A stretch of 64,000 nucleotides of DNA from positions 620,001 through 684,000 of the forward strand of contig CAWEXD010000008.1 of NCBI GenBank assembly GCA_963812945.1. The letters are read 5' to 3'. The notes beneath the pieces are model-generated. The model was not told where the DNA came from and made no database searches. It worked only from the letters and a program-made list of their open reading frames with translations. The translations under genes and the position numbers were made by a program. The stretch comes from DASRDR01 sp963812945 [NCBI: uncultured Candidatus Rokubacteria bacterium] (GTDB lineage: Bacteria; Methylomirabilota; Methylomirabilia; Rokubacteriales). This document shows, piece after piece, positions 8,614 to 17,468 of this stretch (position 1 is its first letter; each line of letters opens with the position of its first letter).

Positions 8614-9678
8614 TCAGGAGGGGTCCTGGAAGCGGGGCAGGACCTTCGTCCCGAGGAGCTCGATCGCGCGCATCACGTCGTCGTGGCTCGTGAGGCCGGC
8701 CTGGACCATGAGGATGAGCTGGTCGACGCCGACGCCCACCCAGGACTCGATGACCCGTGAGCACGTGTCCGGATCGCCCCCGACGACCATCCGGTCGCGA
8801 ATGAGCGCGTCGTCGGTGTACTTGGCGAAGCGAGCGCGGTCGAAGTCGGGCCCGAATCGGACGCGGTTCAGGGGCGCCTCGTTGTCACCGAGATACCACC
8901 GAGCGGCGGCGCCCGCGATGGCCCGGCCGCGTCGGTCGTCGGTGTCGCAGTGCGCGGTCATGAACGCGGCGACCTGGAAGTTCGGCACGATTCCGAAGAA
9001 GTCGCTCGGGTCCGCGGCGGCCTGGTTCTCCCGGTACGCGGCCACGGCGGGCGCCAGCTCCTCGGGCGGCACCGCCGTGAACCCGAGGACGCCCAGCCCC
9101 GCCCGGGCCGCGCTCGCGAATGTCGCCTGGCTGGTCGCCGCCACCCAGAGCGGCGGGTGGGGCTTCTGGACGGGCTTGGGCACGAGCTTGCGCTCCGGGA
9201 TCTCGTAGTGGCGGCCCTTGTGTCCGGGGAAGGTGTCCTGGACGAAGAGCCCGCAGATGACCCGGAGCGCCTCGTCCCAGACCTCCCGGGACTCGTCGAT
9301 CGAGACGCCGAAGGCCTCGGTGTGGTACCAGGACGCGCCCCGGCCCGTGCCGAGGTCCAGGCGCCCGTTGGAGAGGATGTCGAGCGTGGCCGCCCGCTCG
9401 GCGACGCGCACCGGGTGGTTGCAGGGGAGCACCACCACGCCGTGGCCCAGGCGGATCCGCGTCGTCCGGGCGGCGAGCGCCGCCAGGAACACCTCGGGCG
9501 CGGAGCTGTGGGCGATCTCCTCGTAGAAGTGGTGCTCGGTGGCCCAGTAGTAGTCGAAGCCGACCTCCTCGGCGAGGACGGCCTCGGCGAGCGTGTCCCA
9601 GTGAATCCGGTGGTCGACGTTCTCGCCGTCGGGCCACGGCTTCGGCGCTTGCATCTGGGCGATCAGGCCGAATCTCAC
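8614..9678 (-). CDS. LLM-class flavin-dependent oxidoreductase (luciferase-like)
   Basis: 354 aa bacterial luciferase-like TIM barrel. Typical features are RFGLIAQMQ at the N terminus, FDYYWATEHHF, RIRLGHGVVVLP, NGRLDLGTGRG and KPVQKPHPPLW. These enzymes use FMNH2 or F420 to oxidise varied organic substrates; the sequence alone does not tell which cofactor or substrate. It is transcribed divergently from a second LLM protein at 9838, and the two share the same family layout without being close copies. No flavin reductase partner is next to it. Confidence 0.85.
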   Translation of the reverse strand: MRFGLIAQMQAPKPWPDGENVDHRIHWDTLAEAVLAEEVGFDYYWATEHHFYEEIAHSSAPEVFLAALAARTTRIRLGHGVVVLPCNHPVRVAERAATLDILSNGRLDLGTGRGASWYHTEAFGVSIDESREVWDEALRVICGLFVQDTFPGHKGRHYEIPERKLVPKPVQKPHPPLWVAATSQATFASAARAGLGVLGFTAVPPEELAPAVAAYRENQAAADPSDFFGIVPNFQVAAFMTAHCDTDDRRGRAIAGAAARWYLGDNEAPLNRVRFGPDFDRARFAKYTDDALIRDRMVVGGDPDTCSRVIESWVGVGVDQLILMVQAGLTSHDDVMRAIELLGTKVLPRFQDPS

Positions 9679-9797
9679 GGAAGCACCTGCCGGATGCGCG
9701 CGTCGTCGTGAGCTCGTGCGCTCGTCACCCGGGAACGCTAGCCCGGCGCGTGCGGGACGTCAATTGGCGGTCGCGGCCGCGGGCGGGCGGCGGACGC

Positions 9798-9827
9798 TTG
9801 ACAGTGGCGAACGGGCGTCGCTAGAGT
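9798..9827 (+). promoter_or_regulatory. Sigma70-type promoter for the LLM-RidA-GAF operon
   Basis: Consensus -35 TTGACA at 9798-9803 and -10 TAGAGT at 9822-9827 with an 18-bp spacer. The -10 ends 10 bp before the ATG at 9838, so the transcript would have almost no leader. Confidence 0.5.
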
Positions 9828-9837
9828 CACGCCGACG

Positions 9838-10866
9838 ATGCACTTCTCCCATCTCGTCCTGTGTGACCGGCGGGAGGGCCAGTCCAGCCAGGAGCGCTAC
9901 GAGCAGCAGCTGGCCGAGGTGCGCCTCATGGATCAGCTCGGCTACTGGGCCTGCTGGTTCGCCGAGCATCACTTCGCCGGGTACGCGCTCGTGCCGGACT
10001 CCCTCCTCATGGCCGCCGCGGCCGCTCGCGAGACGCGCCGGATCCGCCTGGGGACCGGCGTGGTCGTGCTCCCGTTCCAGCACCATCCGATCCGGGTCGT
10101 GGAGCAGGCGGCGATGGTCGACTGCCTGAGCAACGGACGGCTCGAGCTCGGGCTCGGGCGTGGGTACCAGCCGCACGAGTTCCTGGGCTTCGGCGTCAGG
10201 CTCGAGGAGAGCCAGGAGCGCTTCGACCAGGCGCTCGCCGTGGTTCGCCAGGCCCTGGCCCAGCTCCACGGCCTCGACTACGCGACGCCGCTCTTCCAGG
10301 GACGCCAGGCGAGCATCTACCCGAAGCCCGTGCAGAACCCGATCCCCTGCTGGGGGGCGTCGATCAGCGAGGCGTCCTTCACGCGGTACGGCGCCCTCGG
10401 GTGGCCGATCCTGACCTTCCCGGCCAACCAGAAGCCCGAGGCGCTCCGGGCCCAGATCGACGCCTACCGGCGGGTGTACCGGGAGCATGGCCACGATCCG
10501 GCGCGCATGCGCGTCGCCCTGACGATGTTCTGCTATCTCGCCGAGAGCGCGGCCGAGGCCAACGAGACGTTCGAGCGGGGCATGGAGAAGTACTTCGGCT
10601 TTCTCGACAGCATCACGGTGGACGCCGAGAGGCACCAGCACACGCTCTACGACCGGATCCCGACGCTGGCCCGCCTCTCGGGGTCGCCGGAGGACGCGGT
10701 CAAGCGGCTCCGCGAGCTCATCGACTACTTCGAGGTCACGGACCTCCTCAACGTCACGCAGTTCGCCGGCTACCTGACCCACGAGCAGATCACCCGCTCG
10801 ATCCGGCTCTTCGCCGACCGGGTGATGCCGCACTTCCAGCCGGGCGCCCGGAACGGAGGCCCGTGA
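9838..10866 (+). CDS. LLM-class flavin-dependent oxidoreductase
   Basis: 342 aa luciferase-like monooxygenase. Hallmarks are CWFAEHHFAGY, RIRLGTGVVVLPFQHHP, NGRLELGLGRGYQPHEF and PKPVQNPIPCW. A flavin- or F420-linked oxidation of an unknown organic compound is expected. The following RidA gene overlaps its stop (GTGA), which suggests translational coupling and a shared pathway in which a reactive imine or enamine might be released. Cofactor cannot be decided from sequence alone. Confidence 0.85.
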   Translation: MHFSHLVLCDRREGQSSQERYEQQLAEVRLMDQLGYWACWFAEHHFAGYALVPDSLLMAAAAARETRRIRLGTGVVVLPFQHHPIRVVEQAAMVDCLSNGRLELGLGRGYQPHEFLGFGVRLEESQERFDQALAVVRQALAQLHGLDYATPLFQGRQASIYPKPVQNPIPCWGASISEASFTRYGALGWPILTFPANQKPEALRAQIDAYRRVYREHGHDPARMRVALTMFCYLAESAAEANETFERGMEKYFGFLDSITVDAERHQHTLYDRIPTLARLSGSPEDAVKRLRELIDYFEVTDLLNVTQFAGYLTHEQITRSIRLFADRVMPHFQPGARNGGP

Positions 10867-11252
10867 CGCGGCCGCGCCAGCGCGTCTCGTCCGGCGGGCG
10901 CTGGGAGCCGCTGGTCGGCTACTCACGGGCCGTCCGGGTCGGCGACATGGCATGGGTGTCCGGCTGCACGGCGGCCGGCCCGGACGGGACGGTGGTGGGC
11001 CGGGGCGACGCCTACGCCCAGACGGTCCAGGCGATTCGCACGATGGCGGCGGCCCTGGCCGGGCTCGGGCTCGCGCTTGGCCACGTCGTCAAGACGGGGG
11101 TCTACCTCGCCGACATGAGGCAGTGGGAGGCCGTCGCCCGCGCGCACCGCGAGGCGTTCGGGGAGGTCCGGCCGGCCTGCACGTGGGTCGAGTGCGGCAC
11201 GATGATCCATCCGGACATGCTGGTCGAGATCGACGCGATCGCCGTCGAGTGA
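10863..11252 (+). CDS. RidA/YjgF family protein
   Basis: 129 aa from GTG at 10863, overlapping the LLM stop by four bases. The fold signature is visible: VGYSRAVRVGDMAWVSG near the N terminus, HVVKTGVYLADM in the middle, and RPACTWVEC followed by LVEIDAIAV at the C terminus. RidA proteins hydrolyse reactive enamine/imine intermediates; others in the family are dehydratases or deaminases. The arginine expected in the active site is present in VRPACTWVE. Its coupling to an LLM oxidoreductase suggests it processes that enzyme's product. Confidence 0.8.
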   Translation: MTRPRQRVSSGGRWEPLVGYSRAVRVGDMAWVSGCTAAGPDGTVVGRGDAYAQTVQAIRTMAAALAGLGLALGHVVKTGVYLADMRQWEAVARAHREAFGEVRPACTWVECGTMIHPDMLVEIDAIAVE

Positions 11253-11263
11253 GGGGGCGCCAA

Positions 11264-11761
11264 ATGGAGCCCCTGTCCGTCCATTCCTTCACGTCCGGAG
11301 CCGTCGCGGTTGCGACGGCGCGGGCGCTGGCGGCGGCGCGGGAGGACCTCGGCGTGCGGCGCACCGCCCTCTTCTGGCTCGACGACGACTCGGGTCGACT
11401 TGCCTGCGTCACGACGACCAGCGTCGACGGCGCCGCCGGGCCCGAGCGGTGGGTCGGCCAGACGCTCGCCGCCGGCGTCGGGATGGCGGGGCGCGCGGTG
11501 AAGGAGGGCCGACCGGTATGGACCGCCGACCTGCTCGCCGATCCCCGGGTGCCGGTCGCGCCCTGGCTCCGGGATCGCCTCGAGCAGGAAGGCTTGCGTG
11601 TCGTCGCGGCGGCGCCGGTCCGAGTCGACCGCGCAGTCCGTGGCGCGCTGGGGTTCCTCGACGGGCCGGGCCGCACCTACGACGAGGACAGCCTTCGGCG
11701 CATCGGGACCCTCGCTGACGAGGTGGGCCGGGCCGTAGCGCGTGCGGCCCCGGCGTCCTGA
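11264..11761 (+). CDS. GAF domain protein
   Basis: 165 aa from ATG at 11264, starting 11 bp after the RidA stop with GAGGGGG upstream. The sequence reads as a single GAF domain: an N-terminal helix, TALFWLDDDSGRLAC, VGQTLAAGVGMAGRAVKEGRPVW and a C-terminal helical tail. No kinase, cyclase or DNA-binding output domain follows, so it probably senses or binds a small molecule as a stand-alone unit. No heme or chromophore cysteine motif can be assigned. Same operon as the LLM and RidA genes. Confidence 0.7.
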   Translation: MEPLSVHSFTSGAVAVATARALAAAREDLGVRRTALFWLDDDSGRLACVTTTSVDGAAGPERWVGQTLAAGVGMAGRAVKEGRPVWTADLLADPRVPVAPWLRDRLEQEGLRVVAAAPVRVDRAVRGALGFLDGPGRTYDEDSLRRIGTLADEVGRAVARAAPAS

Positions 11762-11811
11762 CTCTGGGCGTCTCACGCCGGCGCGCTCGGGTCCTCCGGA
11801 GAAGGCCCGGG

Positions 11812-13461
11812 TCACCCGGCGTGAAGCGTGTGCGAGCGGTCCTTGTCGGGCATCGGGGCTGGCGGCCTCGAGACGAGGTGCAGGATCTTGTCGCCTCGGC
11901 GGGACTCGGGGGACCGGCGCTCGACGGTCACGAACCCCCCGGCGCGCCAGGTGAGAGCGGTGATTCGCTCGACCCCGGAACCGCGGCTCACGGCCCCCAA
12001 GAACGCTTCGACGACGGCGTCGGGATCGACCGGCCCCACCGAGGGATCGACGAGCAGCCGCAGCCGAGGCTCACCGTCCTGGCCTTGCTCCTCGATCAGC
12101 TGATAGTGGGTCGGGCCGCCGCCGAAGCGGGCGGGGAGCACCTCGTCGAGGATCCCGATCAGGTCGGCATCGAGGAGATTCATCCCGCCGAGCGTGAGCT
12201 TCTCGTAGCTCCGCACGGTATGGAGATGCCGCGTCCAGCCGCCCCGCTCGACCGCGCACCCGCACGCGCGCTCCACGAGGACGGCCTGGTCGCCCAGCAT
12301 GACGTTGACGAGGATGAGCGGAGCCGCGGCGCCGAGCGAGGTGAACAGGAGAGCGCCCGGCGGCAGGCCGGCGCCCGACGACGACCCGTCCGGCTGGATC
12401 ACCGCGAACAGGTCGTCGAAGAGATGCATGTCGTCCGGCCACATCGGCGACAGACAGCCGTGCCCCATCGCCGTGCCCGTGTCGCTGCTGCCGTAGCTCG
12501 GCAGGGCCCGCATGCCGGCGCGCCGGAGCGCGGCCATCCGGGCCATGGTGATCGGCTCGCCGCTGATGGTCAGCTCGACCCCATCCAGCGCCGCCCCCTC
12601 CGTGCGCGCGGCCTCGGCAAGCCGGAGCGCGGCGCTGACCGTCGTCACCACGTGCGGGACGCGTCCGGCGCGGCGCTCCTCTGTCAGCCAGCGAACCACG
12701 GGGAGCGGGTCCGACAGGGCGGCGTGGACCGGAGCCGGGATCGGGACTCCGGCAACCAGGCTGCCCCACCGGAGTGCCCGCGGCGCCCAGCGGTAGCGCG
12801 GATGAAGATCGCGGCTGGCCGGATCGATCTGGGAGAACCAGCGCGCCGGCCCCGCCCCGATGCCGGCCAGGCGCAGCACACGGATGAGCGCGGCGCCCCC
12901 CGGCACGTCCCAGACCGCGTGGACCCAGGGGTCACCGCCCCGGGCCGCGAGGGCCACGCGGTGGTTCGCGTTGGTTTCCCGCATGAAGTCGAGGCCGACG
13001 ACCATGGCGGTCGCGACCTCACGGCCACCGCCGCTGCGCAGCGCGAGGTGGCCGCGCGCTCCGGGGTTGCGCAGCCGGGCTGGCCCCGCGTCGAGGGTGA
13101 GGGCGCCGCGCCGGACGGGACGCCGGCCCTTCAGCTCCTCCACCGTCAGGTACACGCCCTCCCGAAGCAGCGCCCGGAGGGCGCCCTCCACGCCGTCGCG
13201 CTCGACGAGCCGGACGAGGTCGCCCTGGGTGCAGCCGGCGTGTTCCAGCAGGGCGCGATAGGGGCTGGCCGGGCTCTGGTAGACCGCGCCGGACATGAGC
13301 GCCAGGAACCGCGCACCGCGGCGATCGAGCCGCTCCCGCACGGTGGCCCGCGCGTCGTCCAGGCGCCAGGGGTGCCGCAGGAATCCCGGCAGGCGCCGGA
13401 GAAACCGGCCGCCGAGCCGGAGATCCTCGATCGAGAGCGCGGCGCGGTCGCGTGGCGTCAC
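11812..13461 (-). CDS. Adenylate-forming enzyme, LuxE/PaaK-like
   Basis: 549 aa. Features resembling acyl-adenylating enzymes are ALPSYGSSDTGTAMGHG (an A5-like block), LGGMNLLDADLI and a C-terminal RRGDKILHL with a late lysine. The closest architecture I recognise is the LuxE/phenylacetate-CoA ligase group, which activates carboxylates with ATP for thioester or thiol-ester transfer. The classical A3 phosphate-binding loop is not obvious. It is the last gene of the minus-strand run that begins with squalene-hopene cyclase, 16 bp after a solute-binding protein gene. Substrate unknown. Confidence 0.5.
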   Translation of the reverse strand: MTPRDRAALSIEDLRLGGRFLRRLPGFLRHPWRLDDARATVRERLDRRGARFLALMSGAVYQSPASPYRALLEHAGCTQGDLVRLVERDGVEGALRALLREGVYLTVEELKGRRPVRRGALTLDAGPARLRNPGARGHLALRSGGGREVATAMVVGLDFMRETNANHRVALAARGGDPWVHAVWDVPGGAALIRVLRLAGIGAGPARWFSQIDPASRDLHPRYRWAPRALRWGSLVAGVPIPAPVHAALSDPLPVVRWLTEERRAGRVPHVVTTVSAALRLAEAARTEGAALDGVELTISGEPITMARMAALRRAGMRALPSYGSSDTGTAMGHGCLSPMWPDDMHLFDDLFAVIQPDGSSSGAGLPPGALLFTSLGAAAPLILVNVMLGDQAVLVERACGCAVERGGWTRHLHTVRSYEKLTLGGMNLLDADLIGILDEVLPARFGGGPTHYQLIEEQGQDGEPRLRLLVDPSVGPVDPDAVVEAFLGAVSRGSGVERITALTWRAGGFVTVERRSPESRRGDKILHLVSRPPAPMPDKDRSHTLHAG

Positions 13462-13477
13462 GCGCCCGGCCTGCCGG

Positions 13478-14467
13478 TCAGCGAGGCGCCCAGCGGTCGA
13501 AGGTGTCGATCAGCCGCCGGTCCAGGAACCGCGACTCGGGCCACGGCGCCGTGACCTCGCCGGCCGAGACCGCGATCGACCAGAACAGCGGCATGACTCC
13601 GGCCGGCAGGCGCCCGCGCTCGTCGAAGCCGGCGACGGCCTCGTCCCAGGCATGCTCCGCCTCCGGGCCGGTGTACTTGAGCCAGCGCGAGAGGACGGCG
13701 ACGCCGAGCGCCCGGTCGCTCCGCGCCAGGCGCACCGCCCGCACGTGCGACCGCAGGAGCGCCCGGACCGTCGCGGGGTGGGTGGCCAGGAGCTCTTGCC
13801 GGGCGAACATGACGTTGGTCGGCCACTCCGGGCCGACCTCGCTGGACTGCGTCCCCAGGCGGACGAATCCCTGGGCGTGGGCCTGGAGCTTCTGGGGGCC
13901 CTGGAGGATCGCGGCGTCGACCCTGCCGGCGCGGAGCGCCTGCCACCGGACCGCCGGGTTGCCGGCCGACACGAGCTGCACGTCGCCCTCCAGACCTCGC
14001 CGGCGCAGGACGTGCCGCGTGAGGAAGTCGGTGAGCGAGCCCGGAGCCGAGATCGCGAGCGTCCGCCCCCGCAGACCTTCCCAGGCGGCAACGCCGGGCG
14101 CGGCAAACCACTCGAGGTCCGCGTGGTTGAACCCGCCGTAGAAGGCGCGCACGTGGGGGTGCGCGCCCGTGGTCGAGATGAGGGTGTCCAGCGAGGCGAG
14201 GGCGACGTCGACCGAGCCGGAGATGAGCGCCGCGGCGGCCTGCGAGCCGCCGGCGAACGCGACCAGCTCGATCTCGAGGCCCTCGTCCCGGGCGGTGCGC
14301 TCCTGGGCCACGTAGAGCGGGAGGTAGGTCTTCGTGTGGCCGGCCAGCCCCACGAGGAGACGCGGCTTCTCGGGCGCGGTGTCGGCGAGTGCCGGACCGC
14401 CGAGGAGCGTGACTCCGAGACACCCGAGGACGACGAGGCCCGCCACGAGCCATCGCTCGGCGTGCAT
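13478..14467 (-). CDS. ABC transporter substrate-binding protein, NMT1/THI5-like
   Basis: 329 aa from ATG at 14467, chosen because it gives a clean signal peptide (MHAERWLVAG to PALADT); the frame is open further upstream. The mature part follows the NMT1/SsuA pattern: TYLPLYVAQERTARDEGLEIEL, AAALISGSVDVALAS and AISAPGSLTDF. Such periplasmic proteins bind taurine, sulfonates, pyrimidine precursors or similar small organics. No permease or ATPase of that family is adjacent, so it may serve a transporter elsewhere or another periplasmic role in the Mla/hopanoid operon. Confidence 0.7.
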   Translation of the reverse strand: MHAERWLVAGLVVLGCLGVTLLGGPALADTAPEKPRLLVGLAGHTKTYLPLYVAQERTARDEGLEIELVAFAGGSQAAAALISGSVDVALASLDTLISTTGAHPHVRAFYGGFNHADLEWFAAPGVAAWEGLRGRTLAISAPGSLTDFLTRHVLRRRGLEGDVQLVSAGNPAVRWQALRAGRVDAAILQGPQKLQAHAQGFVRLGTQSSEVGPEWPTNVMFARQELLATHPATVRALLRSHVRAVRLARSDRALGVAVLSRWLKYTGPEAEHAWDEAVAGFDERGRLPAGVMPLFWSIAVSAGEVTAPWPESRFLDRRLIDTFDRWAPR

Positions 14468-14561
14468 CACCGCGGGATGTCGAGCCCCGTGGCTGACTGC
14501 ATCCACCCGGGGCCTCGCTCCGGGCACTCGGATCTTCGACGCGCGGGGACGACGCCCCACG

Positions 14562-15314
14562 CTAGGCGCGAGCGAGCCGGGCGATTCGGGGCAGGATTTC
14601 CGTCTCCGCCGCGTGGAGATCCTGGGGAAAGTCGATCTCGACCCACGGGAGCCCCGCCGTCGGGCACATGGTGAACGGGTGCCGGCCAAGGAGGTCGTCG
14701 AGCGCGACCTCGTAGTCCCCGTCCACACGACCCTCGCGGACCATGGCGTCGAGGCCCGTCGCGAGGGCGGCACCCGCCGCGCGGCCCACCTTCGCGAAAC
14801 CGACCCACTCCGCTCGGGCCTCGTACGCCGCGCCGGGGGGGCCGCTCACGCCGCGGCGGATCGCCACGACTCGCTCGCCAGCGTGGTACAGGTTGATCTC
14901 CTCTCCCGTGTCCACGAAGTCGGGCTCCCCGAGGAACACGTTCGGCATGGCCGCCCGCACGACGCCCTCGAGCAGGGCCGGCGCGAACAGCACGTCCCCG
15001 TCGGCGAGGACGACGTCGTCCCGCGCGAACGCCGCCCGTCCCGTCCAGAGCGAAAGCCGCGGACCCTTCTCGAATGCCGGGTTGACGACGTAGCGGAGCG
15101 CCATGCCGCGATGGGACGGCCCGAGCTCGGCCCGGATCATCTCCTGGCGGTAGCCGACCACGAGCACGGTCTCCGGCACGCCGGCCGCCTGGAGCCCGTC
15201 CAGCAGCCGCGCCAGGAGGCTCCGGCCTCCGAGCTCGATGAGGCCCTTGGGCCGCTCCTCGGTGAGCGGGGCCAGGCGCTTGCCCAGGCCCGCCGCCAGC
15301 ACGAGACCCGTCAC
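14562..15314 (-). CDS. Nucleotidyltransferase, LicC/PntC-like (alcohol-phosphate or aminophosphonate cytidylyltransferase family)
   Basis: 250 aa from GTG at 15314, whose first bases overlap the mlaC stop (GTGA). The N-terminal GLVLAAGLGKRLAPLT and ERPKGLIELGG are the nucleotide-binding loop; NPAFEKGPRLSLWTGR, LADGDVLF and the C-terminal GLPWVEIDFPQDL resemble CTP:phosphocholine, CTP:phosphoinositol or CTP:aminoethylphosphonate cytidylyltransferases rather than glucose-1-phosphate enzymes. It would activate a polar head group. Coupling to a lipid transporter operon suggests lipid or hopanoid decoration. With phnW about 10 kb away, aminoethylphosphonate is a candidate substrate, but this is inference. 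Confidence 0.65.
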   Translation of the reverse strand: MTGLVLAAGLGKRLAPLTEERPKGLIELGGRSLLARLLDGLQAAGVPETVLVVGYRQEMIRAELGPSHRGMALRYVVNPAFEKGPRLSLWTGRAAFARDDVVLADGDVLFAPALLEGVVRAAMPNVFLGEPDFVDTGEEINLYHAGERVVAIRRGVSGPPGAAYEARAEWVGFAKVGRAAGAALATGLDAMVREGRVDGDYEVALDDLLGRHPFTMCPTAGLPWVEIDFPQDLHAAETEILPRIARLARA

Positions 15315-15943
15315 GGCTTCTTCGTCCCCTTGGCCCCTTCCTCGAACTGCAACTCCTCCTGCTTCGTCTTGAGCCGCTGCACGAGGTCGGGATATCCCGA
15401 CTGCTGGATGATGCGGTTGAACTGCGACCGGTAGTTCCCGACCAGGCTGACGTTCTCGATCAGCACGTCGTAGACGCGCCAGCGGTCTCCGGCCTTCTGC
15501 ATGCGGTAGTCGATCGGGATCTGGGTCCCGGTCTTGGTCACGAGCTTGCTCCGCACGGTGGCCTGGTCCCCGTCGACCGTCTCCTGCTCGTACAGGATCT
15601 TCTCGCCGCTGTACGAGTCGATCTTGCCCACGTACGACCGCTCCAGGAGGTCGGCGAAGAGCGCCGAGAACTCCTCGCGCTCCTGGGGCGAGCGCGCCTG
15701 CCAGTGCCGGGCGAGCGCGCGTTTCCCGATCTCCTGCCAGTCGAAGACCTCGTTGGCGATGGCGCGGATCTTCTGGCGCCGCTCGTCCGCCTTGGCGGGC
15801 TGACGGAGAGCCGGGTCCTGCAGGGTCGCCAGCACCCGGTCGATCGTTGCCTTGAGCTGGTCGGTCGGAGGGCCGGCGTGGGCGGTGTGTCCGGCCAGCA
15901 GGACCAGCCCGGTGATGAGTCCCCAAGCCACGACGCGTCGCAT
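15311..15943 (-). CDS. mlaC: MlaC/HpnM-like periplasmic lipid-binding protein (Ttg2D family)
   Basis: 210 aa from ATG at 15943, preceded by GGGAGG at good spacing; an upstream in-frame ATG (15970) overlaps the tolC stop but lacks that site. A signal peptide (LITGLVLLAGHTAHAG) is followed by an MlaC domain: ANEVFDWQEIGKRALARHW, FSALFADLLERSYVGKI and GDRWRVYDVLIENVSLVGNYRSQF. MlaC carries phospholipids between membranes; the homologous HpnM is a hopanoid-cluster protein. Here it follows shc-mlaEFD-tolC, so carriage of hopanoids is plausible but unproven. Confidence 0.85.
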   Translation of the reverse strand: MRRVVAWGLITGLVLLAGHTAHAGPPTDQLKATIDRVLATLQDPALRQPAKADERRQKIRAIANEVFDWQEIGKRALARHWQARSPQEREEFSALFADLLERSYVGKIDSYSGEKILYEQETVDGDQATVRSKLVTKTGTQIPIDYRMQKAGDRWRVYDVLIENVSLVGNYRSQFNRIIQQSGYPDLVQRLKTKQEELQFEEGAKGTKKP

Positions 15944-15966
15944 GCGTTCTGTCCTCCCGGAGCCCC

Positions 15967-17466
15967 TCATGGCTTCGCCGGCACGAGCCGCTGGACCTGG
16001 ACCACGTCCTGGCCCGCGGCATGGGCGAGCTGCTCGAGGCCGAAGACGTAAGCATACAGCGCCTGCAGGTACTCGGCCCGGCTCCGCGCGTACTGCGCGA
16101 ACGCGTCCGCGAGGTCGTCCGGATCTCCGACCCCGAGGTCCACGTTGGACGAGCTCGCGACGAGCCATCGCCTGGCGTTCGCGTGGGAGTCCGCGAGGAC
16201 CTTCACGTTCTGCGTCGCCTCGATGACGGTGGTGTAGGCGTCGCGCACCTGGAGCGGGATGTTGTCGGTCGCGTACACCTGGAGCGCCTCGAGCTTCTGC
16301 ACCTCGGCTTCGGCCTCCTTGACCTTGCCCGCGCGGATCCCGAAGTCGAGGTTGTACTTGAATCCGATCACGGGGCCGACGGCCGCGTGGTAGAGCGGGT
16401 CGATGACGTAGGGGTTCTCCAGCCGGTCGCGATTCGTCGCGTACGCCAGATCGCCCAGGAGGCCCACGAAGAAGAGCGGATAGCCCTGCCTCCGCTCGAC
16501 CTCCACGAGCTTCCGGCGCGCCTGGATGCCCTCGCGGAGCTGGATGAACTCGGGGCGGGTGGCGACGGCGTCCTGGACGTAGCGATCCACGGCCGGCAGG
16601 GACCGGACGTCCTCCGGCAGCGCGGCGTCAGCGGGCTCGACGGCCACGCCGACGGGCTGGCCGGTCCACGCGCCGAGGGCCTGGGACGCGAGCTCGATCG
16701 TCTTCTCCGTCTGGTGGAGCCCGCGATCGAGCTCACCGAGCTTCGAGCGGAATCGGAACACGTCGATGTCGGTGGCGTATCCGCCCTCGACGAGCCGTTC
16801 CGTGCGCGCGATCGCGTCCTCCACCTGCTGGCGCACCTCGAGCAGGAACGTGCGGATCGACCGGGCGGTCACGACCCCCCAGTACGCCTGCCTCACGCGG
16901 AGAGCGACCTCCGTGCTCTTCACGTCGACGCCCGCTTGCGCCGCCCGGACCCCGTGCTCGGCGGCCAGGCGGGCGTTCTGGATCAGGCCCCACGTGAAGA
17001 TCGGCTGGATGATGCTCACGGTGCCGCGCACGAACACGCCGGTGAGGTCGGCCGAGTACTGGTCGTCCGGCGAGGACACCTGGTCGCCGCGCGCCCGGGG
17101 GGACGGACCGAGGACTGTGGACAGCTCGATCGTCGGGCGCCCGATGCCGAGCGCCTGGAGCTGCTTGCCCCGGTACCCCTCCACCTCGGCGAGCGCCTGG
17201 CGGGTCTCCGGGCTTCGCTGGAGGGCCAGGCGGAGGCTCTCCTCCAGGGTCAGCCGGATGGCCTGCGCGGGCGAGACGGGGGGAGCCGCCGCAGCCGCCG
17301 GGGCTGGCGTCGTCGGGGGAGTGGGGGTCGGAGGGACCTGAGCGATGCCCACTCCGGGCGCGAGCGCCACCACGGTGACGAAGGCCACCGACAGCGTCGA
17401 GACGAGGCCCGCGAAGGGGAGTCTGGCCCGAGACGGGTCCCAGACGGGCATCGAGGGATTACGCAT
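15967..17466 (-). CDS. TolC family outer membrane protein
   Basis: 499 aa. A signal peptide is followed by a Pro/Ala-rich linker (about 45-65) and then two outer membrane efflux (OEP) repeats. Typical TolC-fold segments are LTLEESLRLALQRSPETRQALAEVEGY, VSIIQPIFTWG and LQVRDAYTTVIEATQNVKV; long helices alternate with short strands. TolC trimers form an outer membrane duct. Only 2 bp separate it from mlaD and 23 bp from mlaC, so it is built into the Mla operon, where MlaA is the usual outer membrane partner. No MlaA lipoprotein is seen in the window. Confidence 0.85.
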   Translation of the reverse strand: MRNPSMPVWDPSRARLPFAGLVSTLSVAFVTVVALAPGVGIAQVPPTPTPPTTPAPAAAAAPPVSPAQAIRLTLEESLRLALQRSPETRQALAEVEGYRGKQLQALGIGRPTIELSTVLGPSPRARGDQVSSPDDQYSADLTGVFVRGTVSIIQPIFTWGLIQNARLAAEHGVRAAQAGVDVKSTEVALRVRQAYWGVVTARSIRTFLLEVRQQVEDAIARTERLVEGGYATDIDVFRFRSKLGELDRGLHQTEKTIELASQALGAWTGQPVGVAVEPADAALPEDVRSLPAVDRYVQDAVATRPEFIQLREGIQARRKLVEVERRQGYPLFFVGLLGDLAYATNRDRLENPYVIDPLYHAAVGPVIGFKYNLDFGIRAGKVKEAEAEVQKLEALQVYATDNIPLQVRDAYTTVIEATQNVKVLADSHANARRWLVASSSNVDLGVGDPDDLADAFAQYARSRAEYLQALYAYVFGLEQLAHAAGQDVVQVQRLVPAKP

Positions 17467-17468
17467 TC

